Origin: CADEEN01 sp963816315
GTDB lineage: Bacteria; Pseudomonadota; Gammaproteobacteria; Burkholderiales; Burkholderiaceae_C
Reading direction: 5' to 3'
NCBI GenBank assembly: GCA_963816315.1
Contig: CAWFJZ010000032.1
Location: 124,001-188,000 of the forward strand
Length of the DNA stretch: 64,000 nt
Shown here: positions 22,040 to 31,338 of the stretch, piece by piece
Layout: every line of letters starts with the position of its first letter
How positions within the stretch are numbered: position 1 is the first letter of the stretch
The notes under the pieces: model-generated
Seen by the model: the letters and a program-made list of their open reading frames with translations, nothing else
Told to the model about the DNA's origin: nothing
Databases searched by the model: none
Position numbers and translations under genes: made by a program

Positions 22040-23458
22040 GCCTCAACCTCGTCGCCCTGCTGTACCTCATCGCCAGCGTTTGCTTCATCCAGGCATTGAA
22101 GGGCCTGTCGCATCCGACGACGTTCGATCCGCGGCAACCTGTTCGGCATGGTCGGCATGGCGATCGCCGCCTTCACCACGGCGGCGCTGATCGTCAAGCT
22201 CGCCGGCTCGGGGCTGGGGCTGATCTGGGTGTTGCTCGGCCTCGTCGTCGGCGGCGGCGTCGGCGCGGTGATGGCCAAGCGCGTCGAGATGACGAAGATG
22301 CCCGAGCTGGTGGCCTTCTTCCACAGCATGATCGGCCTGGCCGCGGTCTTCATCGCCGTCGCCGCCGTCGCCGAACCGTGGGCGTTTGCGATCACCGAGA
22401 AGGGCGGGCAGATCCCCGGCGGCAACCGCGTCGAATTGGCACTCGGCGCTTTCATCGGCGCGATCACCTTCACCGGCTCGGTGATCGCCTTCGGCAAGCT
22501 CTCCGGCAAGTACAAGTTCCGCCTCTTCCAGGGCGCGCCGGTGCAGTTCCCCGGCCAGCACTACCTGAACCTCGCACTCGGCTTGGCCGCGGCGTTTTTC
22601 ATCTTCGGCTTCTGGCATTCGCAGAGCTGGATGGACATCGTGCTCGTCATCACGCTCGGCTTCCTGCTCGGCGTGCTGCTGATCATCCCGATCGGCGGCG
22701 CCGACATGCCGGTGGTGGTGAGCATGCTCAACAGCTACTCGGGTTGGGCAGCGGCGGGCATCGGCTTCTCGCTCAACAACTCGATGCTCATCATCGCCGG
22801 GTCCTTGGTGGGTAGTTCAGGCGCGATCCTCTCCTACATCATGTGCAAGGCGATGAACCGCTCGTTCTTCAACGTCATCTTGGGCGGCTTCGGCGGTGAA
22901 GCGAGCACCGCCGCCGCCGGCAGCGCCGAGAAGCGGCCGGTCAAGAGCGGCAGCGCCGACGACGCCGCCTTCGTGCTCGGCAACGCCGAGACGGTGGTCA
23001 TCGTGCCCGGCTACGGCCTGGCCGTCGCGCGCGCGCAGCATGCGGTCAAGGAGCTGGCTGAGAAGCTGATCCACAAGGGCATCACCGTCAAGTACGCGAT
23101 CCACCCGGTGGCCGGCCGCATGCCGGGCCACATGAACGTGCTGCTGGCCGAGGCCGAGGTGCCGTACGACCAGGTGTTCGAGATGGAAGACATCAACGGC
23201 GAGTTCGGCCAGGTCGATGTGGCGATCATCCTCGGCGCCAACGACGTAGTGAACCCGGCCGCGATGACCAAGGGCAGCCCGATCTACGGCATGCCGATCC
23301 TGGAGGCCTACAAGGCCAAGACCGTGATCGTCAACAAGCGCTCGATGGCCGCGGGCTACGCGGGTCTCGACAACGAGCTGTTCTACATGGACAAGACGAT
23401 GATGGTCTTCGGCGACGCGAAGAAGGTGGTCGAGGACATGGTCAAAGCCGTCGAGTGA
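22036..23458 (+). CDS. pntB: NAD(P) transhydrogenase subunit beta (one frameshift as assembled)
   Basis: The beta subunit provides most of the membrane domain and the NADP(H)-binding domain III. The start MSLNLVALLYLIASVCFIQA leads to GLSHPTT; there one extra T at 22123-22124 shifts the frame, and removing it gives SIRGNLFGMVGMAIAAFTT. The rest is intact: QFPGQHYLNLALGLAA, IGGADMPVVVSMLNSYSGWA, IVPGYGLAVARAQHAVKELA, HPVAGRMPGHMNVLLAEA and the NADP-binding GANDVVNPA. The repaired length is about 473 residues, normal. The orphan TOPRIM gene starts directly after the stop. Confidence 0.95.
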
Positions 23459-24127
23459 GTGGCCGGCCCCGCGCGCTACTCGCAAGCCCGCGCCAAGCTC
23501 GCCGATAGCGAACTGCACGGACCGGGCGCCGAGCTGATCCTCGTCGAGGGCGACTCGGCGCAGGATTCCGTGCTCGCAGTGCGCGACGCGCGCACGCAGG
23601 CGGTGCTGCCGCTGCAAGGCAAACCGCTCAACGCGTGGGCGGCTTCTCGGGACAAGGTCGAGCAGCATGTGCTGTTCCAGCAGCTCGCGCAAGCGCTCGG
23701 GCTGCCGAGCCCGACAGCGCTGCCCGATGACGGCATCGCCGCGCTGCGCTTCGAGCGCATCGTGCTGCTGTTCGACCCCGACGCCGACGGCATCCACATC
23801 GGCGCGCTGGTGCAGTTGTACTTCGCGCGCTGGCTGCCGGCGGTCGTCGAGGCCGGGCTGCTGTGCCTGTGCCGCGCGCCGATGTACGAGCTGGTCGATG
23901 CCGACGGCGTGGTCCACCATGCGCTGACGCCGGACCACCGCCAGCGCATCGAACAGTCGTTGCGCGGCGCGTCCGAAACGCCGCCGATGGTGCGCGCGCT
24001 GCGCGGCATCGGCGGCTTCGCGCCCGAAACCTTGCGCCGGCTGTGCGTTGATCCGGCCACGCGGCTGGCGCGCGGGCTCAGCCCCGACGACGTGCAGCAA
24101 GCGATCGAGCTGTTCGGCGGACGCTGA
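23459..24127 (+). CDS. Stand-alone TOPRIM domain protein, GyrB/ParE-like
   Basis: A 222-residue protein that reads like the TOPRIM region of a type IIA topoisomerase B subunit without the ATPase and transducer domains. YSQARAKLADSELHG matches the KLADC region before TOPRIM; ELILVEGDSAQDSVLAVRDA carries the metal-binding Glu30; ILLFD-type RIVLLFDPDADGIHIGALVQ keeps the three acidic residues D106, D108, D110; LYFARWLPAVVEAGLLCLCR and APMYELVD match the C-terminal part. All metal ligands of TOPRIM are present, so it may bind Mg and DNA. There is no breakage-reunion Tyr subunit nearby. The GTG start at 23459 abuts the pntB stop, so it is probably cotranscribed. Confidence 0.75.
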   Translation: MAGPARYSQARAKLADSELHGPGAELILVEGDSAQDSVLAVRDARTQAVLPLQGKPLNAWAASRDKVEQHVLFQQLAQALGLPSPTALPDDGIAALRFERIVLLFDPDADGIHIGALVQLYFARWLPAVVEAGLLCLCRAPMYELVDADGVVHHALTPDHRQRIEQSLRGASETPPMVRALRGIGGFAPETLRRLCVDPATRLARGLSPDDVQQAIELFGGR

Positions 24128-24149
24128 GTTCAGTCGAAGCAGCGGGCGC

Positions 24150-24239
24150 CTGCCGATTCGACCAGCGCGCGCCGGGCAGCACGAGCAGCCCTTCGCGGCG
24201 CCAGTCGTTGAGCTGCGTGCGGGTAAGTACGGTTGGCAT
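24150..24239 (-). pseudogene. Possible N-terminal remnant of a phytanoyl-CoA dioxygenase-like gene
   Basis: On the minus strand, ATG at 24239 begins MPTVLTRTQLNDWRREGLLV followed by LPG, which looks like the start of PhyH-family oxygenases (Leu-Thr-x-x-Gln-Leu, then Gly-x-Leu-Val-Leu-Pro-Gly). Similarity stops after about 23 residues as the frame runs toward the 3' end of the TOPRIM gene. It would be a truncated relic. The match is short and could be chance. Confidence 0.35.
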
Positions 24240-24336
24240 GGCGGTTGCGAAACGACGGTGCCGCAAAGGGCTGGATCATCGCGCCGATCGGCGTGATGAT
24301 GGTCGGCCTCTTTGCCACGCACCAACCGGAGGACCC

Positions 24337-26652
24337 ATGCACCGTCTGACTGCCCATCGTCTGCCCTCGCACCATCATGTGATTGCCGCGGCCGCGCTCG
24401 CGACGCTCGGCAGCGCGGCCAGTGCGCAATCGCCGGCGCCGGAGACCGGTCAGTTGCAGACGATCACCGTCACCGCGGAGCGGCGCACAGAGAACGTGCA
24501 GCAGGTGCCGAATTCGGTGAGCGTGCTCTCGTCCGAGCTGCTCGACGTGCTCAACACCAGCGGCCAGGACGTGCGCATGCTGTCGGGCCGGGTGCCGAGC
24601 CTGAACATCGAGTCGTCGTTCGGCCGCGCGTTTCCGCGCTTCTACATCCGTGGTTATGGCAACACCGACTTTCGCTTGAACGCGTCGCAGCCGGTGTCGC
24701 TGGTCTATGACGACGTGGTGCAGGAAAACCCGATCCTGAAAGGCTTCCCGGCCTTCGACCTGGCGCGCGTCGAAGTGCTGCGCGGGCCGCAGGGCTCGCT
24801 GTTCGGCCGCAACACGCCGGCGGGTGTCGTCAAGTTCGAATCGATGCGACCGGTCAAGGGCAAGTTCGAAGGCTACGGCAGCATTTCGGCCGGCACGTTC
24901 TCGACGGTCAATCTCGAAGGCGCGCTCAACGTGCCGACGAGCGCGGATTCGGCGCTGCGGCTGTCGGTCATGAATCAGACGCGCAGCGACTGGGTCGAGA
25001 ACACGTTCGATGCCGGCCCGACGCAGGACCTGGAGGGCTATCGCGACACGGCGGTGCGCCTGCAGTGGCTGGTCGAGCCGAGCAAAGAGTTGAGCGTGCT
25101 GGCCAACGTGCATGGCCGCGACTACAAGGGCTCGGCGCGGCTGTTCCGCGCCAACATCATCCAGAAGGGCAGCAATGAACTCGTGCCGGGCTTCGACGAA
25201 CGCAAGATCTCGACCGACGGCAAAAATGAATCGGAGGTGCGCAACGCCGGCGCGAATCTGCGGCTGCGCTGGGCCCTGACACCGACGCTGTCGCTGAACT
25301 CGATCACCGGCTACGAAACGGTGCGCACGCTGAGTCGCGGCGACATCGACGGCGGCTTCGGCAGTTCATCCTCGCCAACGCCGGTGCCCACGGGTCCGGG
25401 CACCATCGCATTTGCGTCGGAAACGGCCGACGGCATCCCCAAGCACAGTCAATGGACGCAAGAGCTTCGCTTGGAGTCCAACACCAAGACCGCGCTCGAT
25501 TGGCAGGCTGGCGTGTTCGCCTTCCGTGAGGACTACAAGATCGAGAGCTTCAGCTACGACACATTGAACGACAGCGCGCAAGACGGCTACCTGCGCGTGC
25601 GCCAGAAGAACAACGCCTACGCCGTGTTCGGCAACCTCGGCTACGCGGTCACGCCGGCTTTGAAGCTGCGAGCAGGTGCGCGCTACACCCGCGACAGCAA
25701 GTCCTTCGCCGTCGAAGACTACTTTGCCAATGGCTTTGCGCCGTGCGTCGGACCCACGCTCGGCCTCATTCCCGGGGCTCCGCGGTGCACCTTGGCCGAC
25801 ATTGCGTCACAGGGCCCGTTGTCGGCCCAGCCGCGCGACAAGAAATTCAACTGGGATGTCAGCGGCAACTATGCGTTGGACAAAGACATCAACGTCTATG
25901 CGCGCGCCGCCACCGGCTTTCGCGGCTCCAGCGTGCAGGGCTCGAGCGCGTTCAACAACCAATCGGTGGCAGATGCCGAAGATGTGGCGTCGGTCGAGGT
26001 CGGCGTCAAAGCCGACCTGTTCAACCGCCGGGTGCGCGCCAACTTCGGCGTCTTCAGCTACCGCGTGAAGGATCTGCAGTTGACCGCCGTTGGCGGCGCC
26101 AGCAACGCCAACATCCTGCTCAACGCGAAGAAGGCGACCGGCACCGGCTTTGAGCTCGACCTACAAGCGTTGCTGACAAACGACCTGCTGGCCTCTTTGG
26201 GCGTGGGCTACAACGACACGAAGATCAAGGACCGCGGTCTGGAAGTGTCCGCCTGCGGCGGTGGCTGCACGCCCACGGACCCCATCGGCCCTTTGGGCGG
26301 CCGACTGATCGACGGCAACCCGCTGCCGCAAGCGCCGAAGACCACCGTCAACTTCACGCTGCGCTACTCGGTCCCGACACCCAACGGCGAGTGGTACGTG
26401 CTGACCGACTGGGTGTATCGCAGCAAGATCAACTTCTTCCTCTACGAGTCGAAGGAATTCACCGGCAAGGCGCTCACCGAGGGCGGCCTGCGCGTCGGCT
26501 ACGTGTGGGGCAACGGCAAGTACGAGGCCGCGCTGTTCGGGCGCAACATCACCAATCAGATTCGCATCGTCGGCGGTATCGACTTCAACAACCTCACCGG
26601 CTTCATCAACGAGCCGCGGACCTTCGGCGCGCAGTTCAAGGCAAGTTTCTGA
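24337..26652 (+). CDS. TonB-dependent outer-membrane receptor
   Basis: A 771-residue receptor importing an unidentified ligand across the outer membrane with TonB energy. It has a signal peptide ending AASAQS and a TonB-box-like segment TITVTAERR. The plug domain contains IRGYGNTDFRLN and the conserved ARVEVLRGPQGSLFGRNTPA. The barrel includes typical repeats (LTPTLSLNSITGYETV, LFNRRVRANFGVFSYRVKDL) and ends in FGAQFKASF with a terminal aromatic residue. Translation starts at 24337 behind GGAGG. The downstream BMP-type binding protein overlaps its stop, which suggests that both serve one transport route; nucleosides are one possibility given the BMP family. Confidence 0.9.
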   Translation: MHRLTAHRLPSHHHVIAAAALATLGSAASAQSPAPETGQLQTITVTAERRTENVQQVPNSVSVLSSELLDVLNTSGQDVRMLSGRVPSLNIESSFGRAFPRFYIRGYGNTDFRLNASQPVSLVYDDVVQENPILKGFPAFDLARVEVLRGPQGSLFGRNTPAGVVKFESMRPVKGKFEGYGSISAGTFSTVNLEGALNVPTSADSALRLSVMNQTRSDWVENTFDAGPTQDLEGYRDTAVRLQWLVEPSKELSVLANVHGRDYKGSARLFRANIIQKGSNELVPGFDERKISTDGKNESEVRNAGANLRLRWALTPTLSLNSITGYETVRTLSRGDIDGGFGSSSSPTPVPTGPGTIAFASETADGIPKHSQWTQELRLESNTKTALDWQAGVFAFREDYKIESFSYDTLNDSAQDGYLRVRQKNNAYAVFGNLGYAVTPALKLRAGARYTRDSKSFAVEDYFANGFAPCVGPTLGLIPGAPRCTLADIASQGPLSAQPRDKKFNWDVSGNYALDKDINVYARAATGFRGSSVQGSSAFNNQSVADAEDVASVEVGVKADLFNRRVRANFGVFSYRVKDLQLTAVGGASNANILLNAKKATGTGFELDLQALLTNDLLASLGVGYNDTKIKDRGLEVSACGGGCTPTDPIGPLGGRLIDGNPLPQAPKTTVNFTLRYSVPTPNGEWYVLTDWVYRSKINFFLYESKEFTGKALTEGGLRVGYVWGNGKYEAALFGRNITNQIRIVGGIDFNNLTGFINEPRTFGAQFKASF

Positions 26653-27608
26653 GAGCCGCCGTCGCCGTCCCGGCCCTGCTCGCCTGCGCGCTCGCGCAGG
26701 CGCAGCCGGCGGTCATCTACGAACTCGGCGGCAAGTTCGACAAGTCGTTCAACCAGGCCGCGCATGCCGGCGCCGAGCGCTGGAAGAAGGAAACCGGCAA
26801 GCCGTACCTCGAGTTCGAGATCCAGAACGCGGCGCAACGCGAGCAGGCGGCGTTGCGGTTTGCCGAGCGCGGCGCGAGCCCGATCGTCGGCATCGGTTTT
26901 CCGCAGGCGGCGAGCATCGAGAAGGTGGCGCGGGCGCATCCGGCAACGCGCTTTGCGATCGTCGATGCGGTGGTCGATCTGCCCAACGTGCAGAGCTTCA
27001 CCTACCGCGAGCATGAAGGCAGCTTTCTCGCCGGCATGCTGGCGGCGATGGCGAGCAAGAGCGGCAAGGTCGGCTTCGTCGGCGGCATGGACGTGCCGCT
27101 GGTGCGCAAGTTCGCCTGCGGCTACGAACAAGGTGCGCGCCACGCCAACGCGAACGTGCAGGTCAGCACGAGCCTGATCGGCGACACGCCGGCCGCGTGG
27201 ACCGACCCGGCGCGCGGCGCCGAGCTGACGAGGGCGCAAGTGGCGCAGGGCGTCGATGTCGTCTTCTCCGCCGCCGGCACGAGCGGCCTGGGCATCATGC
27301 AGGCGGCCAAGGACGCGCGCATTCTCGCCATCGGCGTGGACAGCAACCAGAACGGCTTGCACCCGGGCACGATGCTGACGTCGATGGTCAAGCGCGTCGA
27401 TCTCGCGGTGTTGCAAGCCTTCAACGGCGTGCGGCCCGGCGTCACCGCCCTTGGTTTGAAAGAAGGCGGCGTCGATCTGGCGATGGACGAGCACAACGCC
27501 AAGCTCGTCACGCCGGCGATGCGCACGCGGCTCGATGAGGCGCGTGCCGACATCGTGAGCGGCAAGCGCAAGGTGATCGACTACACGCTCGCGATGGCGT
27601 GCCGGTAG
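26649..27608 (+). CDS. BMP-family periplasmic substrate-binding protein
   Basis: A PBP1-type binding protein of the basic membrane protein (BMP/Med) family, often binding nucleosides for ABC importers. After a signal-like segment LRAAVAVPALLACALAQAQP come VIYELGGKFDKSFNQAAHAG, IVGIGFPQAASIEKVARAHP, HEGSFLAGMLAAMASKSGKV, GFVGGMDVPLVRKFACGYEQ and AIGVDSNQNGLHPGTMLTSM, all family hallmarks. No ATG, GTG or TTG lies at a suitable place; the only candidate is CTG at 26649, overlapping the TonB receptor stop as CTGA. Either an unusual start codon or a base error of ATGA is likely. No permease genes are adjacent. About 319 residues. Confidence 0.85.
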   Translation: MRAAVAVPALLACALAQAQPAVIYELGGKFDKSFNQAAHAGAERWKKETGKPYLEFEIQNAAQREQAALRFAERGASPIVGIGFPQAASIEKVARAHPATRFAIVDAVVDLPNVQSFTYREHEGSFLAGMLAAMASKSGKVGFVGGMDVPLVRKFACGYEQGARHANANVQVSTSLIGDTPAAWTDPARGAELTRAQVAQGVDVVFSAAGTSGLGIMQAAKDARILAIGVDSNQNGLHPGTMLTSMVKRVDLAVLQAFNGVRPGVTALGLKEGGVDLAMDEHNAKLVTPAMRTRLDEARADIVSGKRKVIDYTLAMACR

Positions 27609-27689
27609 TGCGCCTGCGCTATCGAATGCCCTGATGGCCCGCAGCAGGATGCTGCCGACAATTGCTGCTCTGGCCCAGGAGCGCACGCG

Positions 27690-29367
27690 ATGGACAAGGT
27701 CTGGCTCAAGCATTACCCCGCCGGCGTGCCGGCGGCGGTGAAGACCAACGTCTATCCATCGCTGAACGCGCTGTTCGACGAGAGCTTCAAGAAGCACCGC
27801 GACCTGCCGGCCTACAAGTTCATGGGCAAGACGATCACGTTCGGCCAGGTCGATGACCTCTCGCGCACTTTCGCGGCTTATCTGCAAGGCCTCGGCCTCG
27901 TGCGCGGCGACCGCGTGGCGATCATGATGCCCAACGTGCCGCAGTACCCGGTGGTGGTGGCCGGCATCCTGCGCGCGGGCTGTGTGGTGGTCAACGTCAA
28001 CCCGCTGTACACACCGCGCGAGCTGGAACACCAGTTGAAGGACTCGGGGGCCAAGGCGATCGTCATCGTCGAGCTCGTCGCCAGCACCTTGCAGCAGGTG
28101 ATCGACGCCGTGCCGACGAAGAAGGTCGTCATGGCGTCGTTGGGCGACATGCTCGGCCTGGTCAAGGGCGCGATCGTCAACTACGTCGTGCGCCACAAGA
28201 AGAAGATGGTGCCGCCGTTCGATCTGCCAGGTGCGGTGCCGTTCAACGACGCGATTGCGCAAGGCCGCGGCAAGGCCTACACCGCACCGGCCGTCGGCCC
28301 CGACGACATCGCGGTGCTGCAGTACACCGGCGGCACCACCGGCGTCTCCAAAGGCGCGGTGCTGCTGCATCGCAACCTGATGGCCAACCTGCTGCAGGCC
28401 GAGGCGTGGTACCAGCCGGCGCTGAAGATGATTCCGCCCGGCGAGCAGGTCGTCACCGTCTGTGCGCTGCCGCTGTACCACATCTTCGGCTTCAACACGA
28501 ACATGATGCTCGGCCTGCGCATGGGCGGCTGCAACATCCTGATCGCCAACCCGCGCGACATCGGCGGCATGTTGAAAGAGTTGGCCAAGCACAGGTTCCA
28601 CAGCTTCCCGGCGGTCAACACGCTGTTCAACGCGATGGTCAATCACGCCGAGCTTCTCGACCGTCGATTGGTCGTCGCTGAAGATCAGCGTCGGCGGCGG
28701 CATGGCGGTGCAGAGTGCAACGGCCAAACAGTGGCTGGAAAAAACCGGCTGCCCGATCGTCGAAGGCTACGGCCTGTCGGAGACCTCGCCGTCGGCGACC
28801 TGCAACCCGGTGGACAGCACGGCCTACAGCGGCAACATCGGCCTGCCGATGCCGGGCACCGAGCTGGCGCTGCTCGACGACGACGGCAACGAGGTGCCGA
28901 TGGGCACACCGGGCGAGATTGCGATCCGCGGCCCGCAGGTCATGGCCGGCTACTGGCAGCGGCCCGACGAGACCGCCAAGGTGATGACGGCCAACGGCTT
29001 TTTTCGCAGCGGCGACATCGGCACCGTCGATGAACGCGGCTTCTTCAAAATCGTCGATCGCAAGAAGGACATGATCCTGGTCAGCGGTTTCAACGTCTAT
29101 CCGAACGAAGTCGAAGACGTGATCACGCAGATGCCCGGCGTGCTCGAGTGCGCCGCGGTCGGCGTGCCCGACGACAAGGCCGGCGAGGCGGTGAAGGTGG
29201 TGATCGTGAAGAAGGACGACAAGGTCAGCGCCGCCGACGTGAAGGCGTATTGCGAGGCCAACCTCACCGGCTACAAGCGGCCGCGCGTCATCGAGTTCCG
29301 CGCCGACCTGCCGAAGAGCCCCGTCGGCAAGATCCTGCGCCGCGAGTTGAGAGACGCGCCGAAGTAG
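27690..29367 (+). CDS. fadD: Long-chain fatty acid-CoA ligase, FadD-like (one frameshift as assembled)
   Basis: An acyl-adenylate-forming enzyme converting fatty acid, ATP and CoA into acyl-CoA. The N-terminal half has VAIMMPNVPQYPVVVAGILR and the P-loop LQYTGGTTGVSKGAVLLHRN; the C-terminal half has EGYGLSETSP, GFFRSGDIGTVDERGFFKIV, DRKKDMILVSGFNVYPNEVE and the catalytic Lys motif SPVGKILRRELRD. An extra C at about 28653 breaks the frame: NHAE should continue FSTVDWSSLKISVGGGMAVQ. The repaired protein is about 558 residues, as for FadD. The RBS is CAGGAG. A second, different acyl-CoA synthetase is at 56.9-58.6 kb. Confidence 0.92.
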
Positions 29368-29376
29368 AGTCGCTGC

Positions 29377-30072
29377 ATGATCGCAATCGTCAGCGCGATG
29401 CGCGAAGAGCTGCACGCGCTGCATGAAGACTTTCACAACGCCACGGTGCAGCGCGTGGCCGGCCGCGACTTTCACCTCGGCACACTGCACGGTCATGAAG
29501 CGCTGCTGGTGTTGTCGGGCATCGGCAAGGTGGCCGCGGCGACGACGACGGCGCTGCTGCTCGACCGCTTCGAGGTCGATGCGCTGCTCTTCACCGGCGT
29601 TGCCGGCGGGCTGGGTGAGGGCGTGTTGGTCGGCGACGTGGTCGTCGGCGACGCGCTCTTGCAGCACGACCTCGACGCCTCGCCGATCTTTCCGCGCTGG
29701 CAGGTGCCGCTCACGGGAAAGTCGCGCTTCGAAGCCGACGCGCGCTGGAGCGACACGCTGGCGCGCGCAGCGCACGCCAGCGGCCACGCGGTGCACCGCG
29801 GCCTGATCGTCAGCGGCGACCGCTTCGTCTGCACCTCCGCCGAGAGCGCCGCGCTCAGAGCCGAGTTGCCCGATGCGCTGGCCGTCGAGATGGAAGGTGC
29901 GGCCGTGGCGCAGGTCTGTCACGACTTCGCGCGGCCGTTCGCCGTCATGCGCACCATCTCCGACCGCGCCGACGACAGCGCGCATGGCGACTTCTCGCGC
30001 TTCGTCGCCGACGTGGCCAGCGGCCTCACGCGCGCCATCGTGCGTGCGGCGCTGACCGAAAGGCCTGCGTAG
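29377..30072 (+). CDS. mtnN: 5'-methylthioadenosine/S-adenosylhomocysteine nucleosidase-like protein
   Basis: A 231-residue member of the purine nucleoside phosphorylase/uridine phosphorylase superfamily, hydrolysing MTA or SAH to adenine and the thio-sugar. Features: MIAIVSAMREELHAL at the N-terminus, LVLSGIGKVAAATTTALLLD, ALLFTGVAGGLGEGVLVGDV, ISGDRF-type VSGDRFVCTS, AVEMEGAAVAQVCHD (the MEGAA purine-site motif) and FAVMRTISDRADDSAHGDF (catalytic Asp). It lies between fadD and rsmE; rsmE begins at the stop codon. Assignment to MTA/SAH rather than another nucleoside is by family similarity. Confidence 0.85.
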   Translation: MIAIVSAMREELHALHEDFHNATVQRVAGRDFHLGTLHGHEALLVLSGIGKVAAATTTALLLDRFEVDALLFTGVAGGLGEGVLVGDVVVGDALLQHDLDASPIFPRWQVPLTGKSRFEADARWSDTLARAAHASGHAVHRGLIVSGDRFVCTSAESAALRAELPDALAVEMEGAAVAQVCHDFARPFAVMRTISDRADDSAHGDFSRFVADVASGLTRAIVRAALTERPA

Positions 30073-30791
30073 TGCCGCCCCGCCTGTTCGTCAGCGAGCC
30101 GCTGCGCACCGACATGACGCTGGCGCTGCCCGAGGCCGCAGCGCGCCACGCGCAGGTGCTGCGCCTGCAGCCCGGCGGCGAGGTCACGCTGTTCGACGGC
30201 CGCGGGGGAGAGTGGGCGGCGCGCATCGAGGCGATGGGCAAGCGCGAAGTCACCGCCGTTGCGTTGCGGCACGACGCGGTCGAGCGCGAGCTGCCGTGCC
30301 GCGTCACGCTGGCGCTGGCGATGCCCGCCGGCGAGCGCATGGACTTCGTCGTCGAGAAGGCCACCGAACTCGGCGCCGCGCGCATCGTGCCGCTGACGGC
30401 CGAACGCTCGGTGCTGCGCCTGTCCGGCGAGCGTGCCGACAAACGCCGCGCGCATTGGCAGGCGATTGCCGTGGCCGCCTGCGAGCAATGCGGCCGCAAC
30501 CGCGTGCCTGAAGTTGGGGTGCCGCAGCCGCTGGCGGCGTGGCTCGGCACGCTCGACAAGCCTGCCGGCGACGAAAAGCGCTGGCTGCTCGGCTGGCGCG
30601 ATGCGCAGCCGTGGGCGGCAACGAATGCGTCGTCGGTGATCACGCTCAGCGGCCCGGAGGGCGGCTTCACGGCCGACGAAGAAGACCTGGCGGCCTTGCA
30701 CGGCTTCGCCACCGTCTCGCTCGGCGCGCGTGTGCTGCGCTCCGATACCGCGCCGCTGGCCGCGATCGCCGCGCTGTCGCTGCACCGTTAG
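30072..30791 (+). CDS. rsmE: 16S rRNA (uracil1498-N3)-methyltransferase RsmE
   Basis: A SPOUT-class methyltransferase acting on 16S rRNA U1498. The 239 residues show an N-terminal PUA-like domain (RLFVSEPLRTDMTLALPEAA, RHAQVLRLQPGGEVTLFDGR) and a C-terminal SPOUT knot: VVEKATELGAARIVPLTAER, ACEQCGRNRVPEV, ITLSGPEGGFTADEEDLAAL and SLGARVLRSDTAPLAAIAAL. All conserved positions are present. The start GTG at 30072 shares a base with the stop of the upstream nucleosidase gene. Confidence 0.96.
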   Translation: MPPRLFVSEPLRTDMTLALPEAAARHAQVLRLQPGGEVTLFDGRGGEWAARIEAMGKREVTAVALRHDAVERELPCRVTLALAMPAGERMDFVVEKATELGAARIVPLTAERSVLRLSGERADKRRAHWQAIAVAACEQCGRNRVPEVGVPQPLAAWLGTLDKPAGDEKRWLLGWRDAQPWAATNASSVITLSGPEGGFTADEEDLAALHGFATVSLGARVLRSDTAPLAAIAALSLHR

Positions 30792-30861
30792 AAACGGGCG
30801 CGGCGCGGCTCGGCGCTATCCTCGCTGCAAGGCGTCGATCGCGGCGCCAGGAGCCCCTTGC

Positions 30862-31338
30862 ATGAATCACCGTGTGGCCCAGGCCGTCTTGCTCACGACC
30901 CTCGCGTTCTGCGCTGCAATGGCGCGCGCCGAAAGCCTGGCCTCTTCCGCATCGACCACAGCGTCGTTGGCCGGCAGCAGCGCATCGACCTCGCTCGAAA
31001 CGTCGAGCGCCAGTTCGTCCAAGGGCAAGACGGCGGCGGCGGGCGACTACCGCATCGAAGCGGTGACCGTCGCCGCCGACCGGCCGGGCATGGTCAGGCT
31101 GGCGTTGCAGCCGACGGCCGAAGACGGCAAACGATCGGCCTTCGTCCTCGTATTGCCGCAACGAACGGCCGAACAGCAGGCGCTGGCCCGCGGCGACACG
31201 GTCAGCGTGCGCGAGCGTGCATACGGCTTCGAGTTCGCGCGCGCCGACACGCGGCAAGCCTTCTACCTCGTGCTGGCCGATGACTGGCTGCACGACCTCG
31301 ATGCGCGGCCGGTGGACGCGGCCGCGCGCGCTCTCTGA
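30862..31338 (+). CDS. Secreted hypothetical protein
   Basis: 158 residues beginning MNHRVAQAVLLTTLAFCAAM then ARAES, a good signal peptide with cleavage after ARA. A serine/alanine/threonine-rich spacer is followed by a conserved-looking domain (YRIEAVTVAADRPGMVRLAL, FVLVLPQRTAEQQALARGDT, RQAFYLVLADDWLHDL). No family is recognised. It precedes the DUF2145 gene, with which it overlaps at a CTGA sequence, so the pair is probably coexpressed. Likely periplasmic. Confidence 0.7.
   Translation: MNHRVAQAVLLTTLAFCAAMARAESLASSASTTASLAGSSASTSLETSSASSSKGKTAAAGDYRIEAVTVAADRPGMVRLALQPTAEDGKRSAFVLVLPQRTAEQQALARGDTVSVRERAYGFEFARADTRQAFYLVLADDWLHDLDARPVDAAARAL

Noticed and set aside
24337..27608. TonB receptor plus BMP protein as a new transport system
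   Set aside because: The pairing is plausible but no permease or ATPase is adjacent, so a specific system cannot be claimed.
26556..28727. Long minus-strand frame opposite the BMP and fadD genes
   Set aside because: Both plus-strand genes have clear family motifs; the minus-strand frame is histidine/arginine-rich with no motif.
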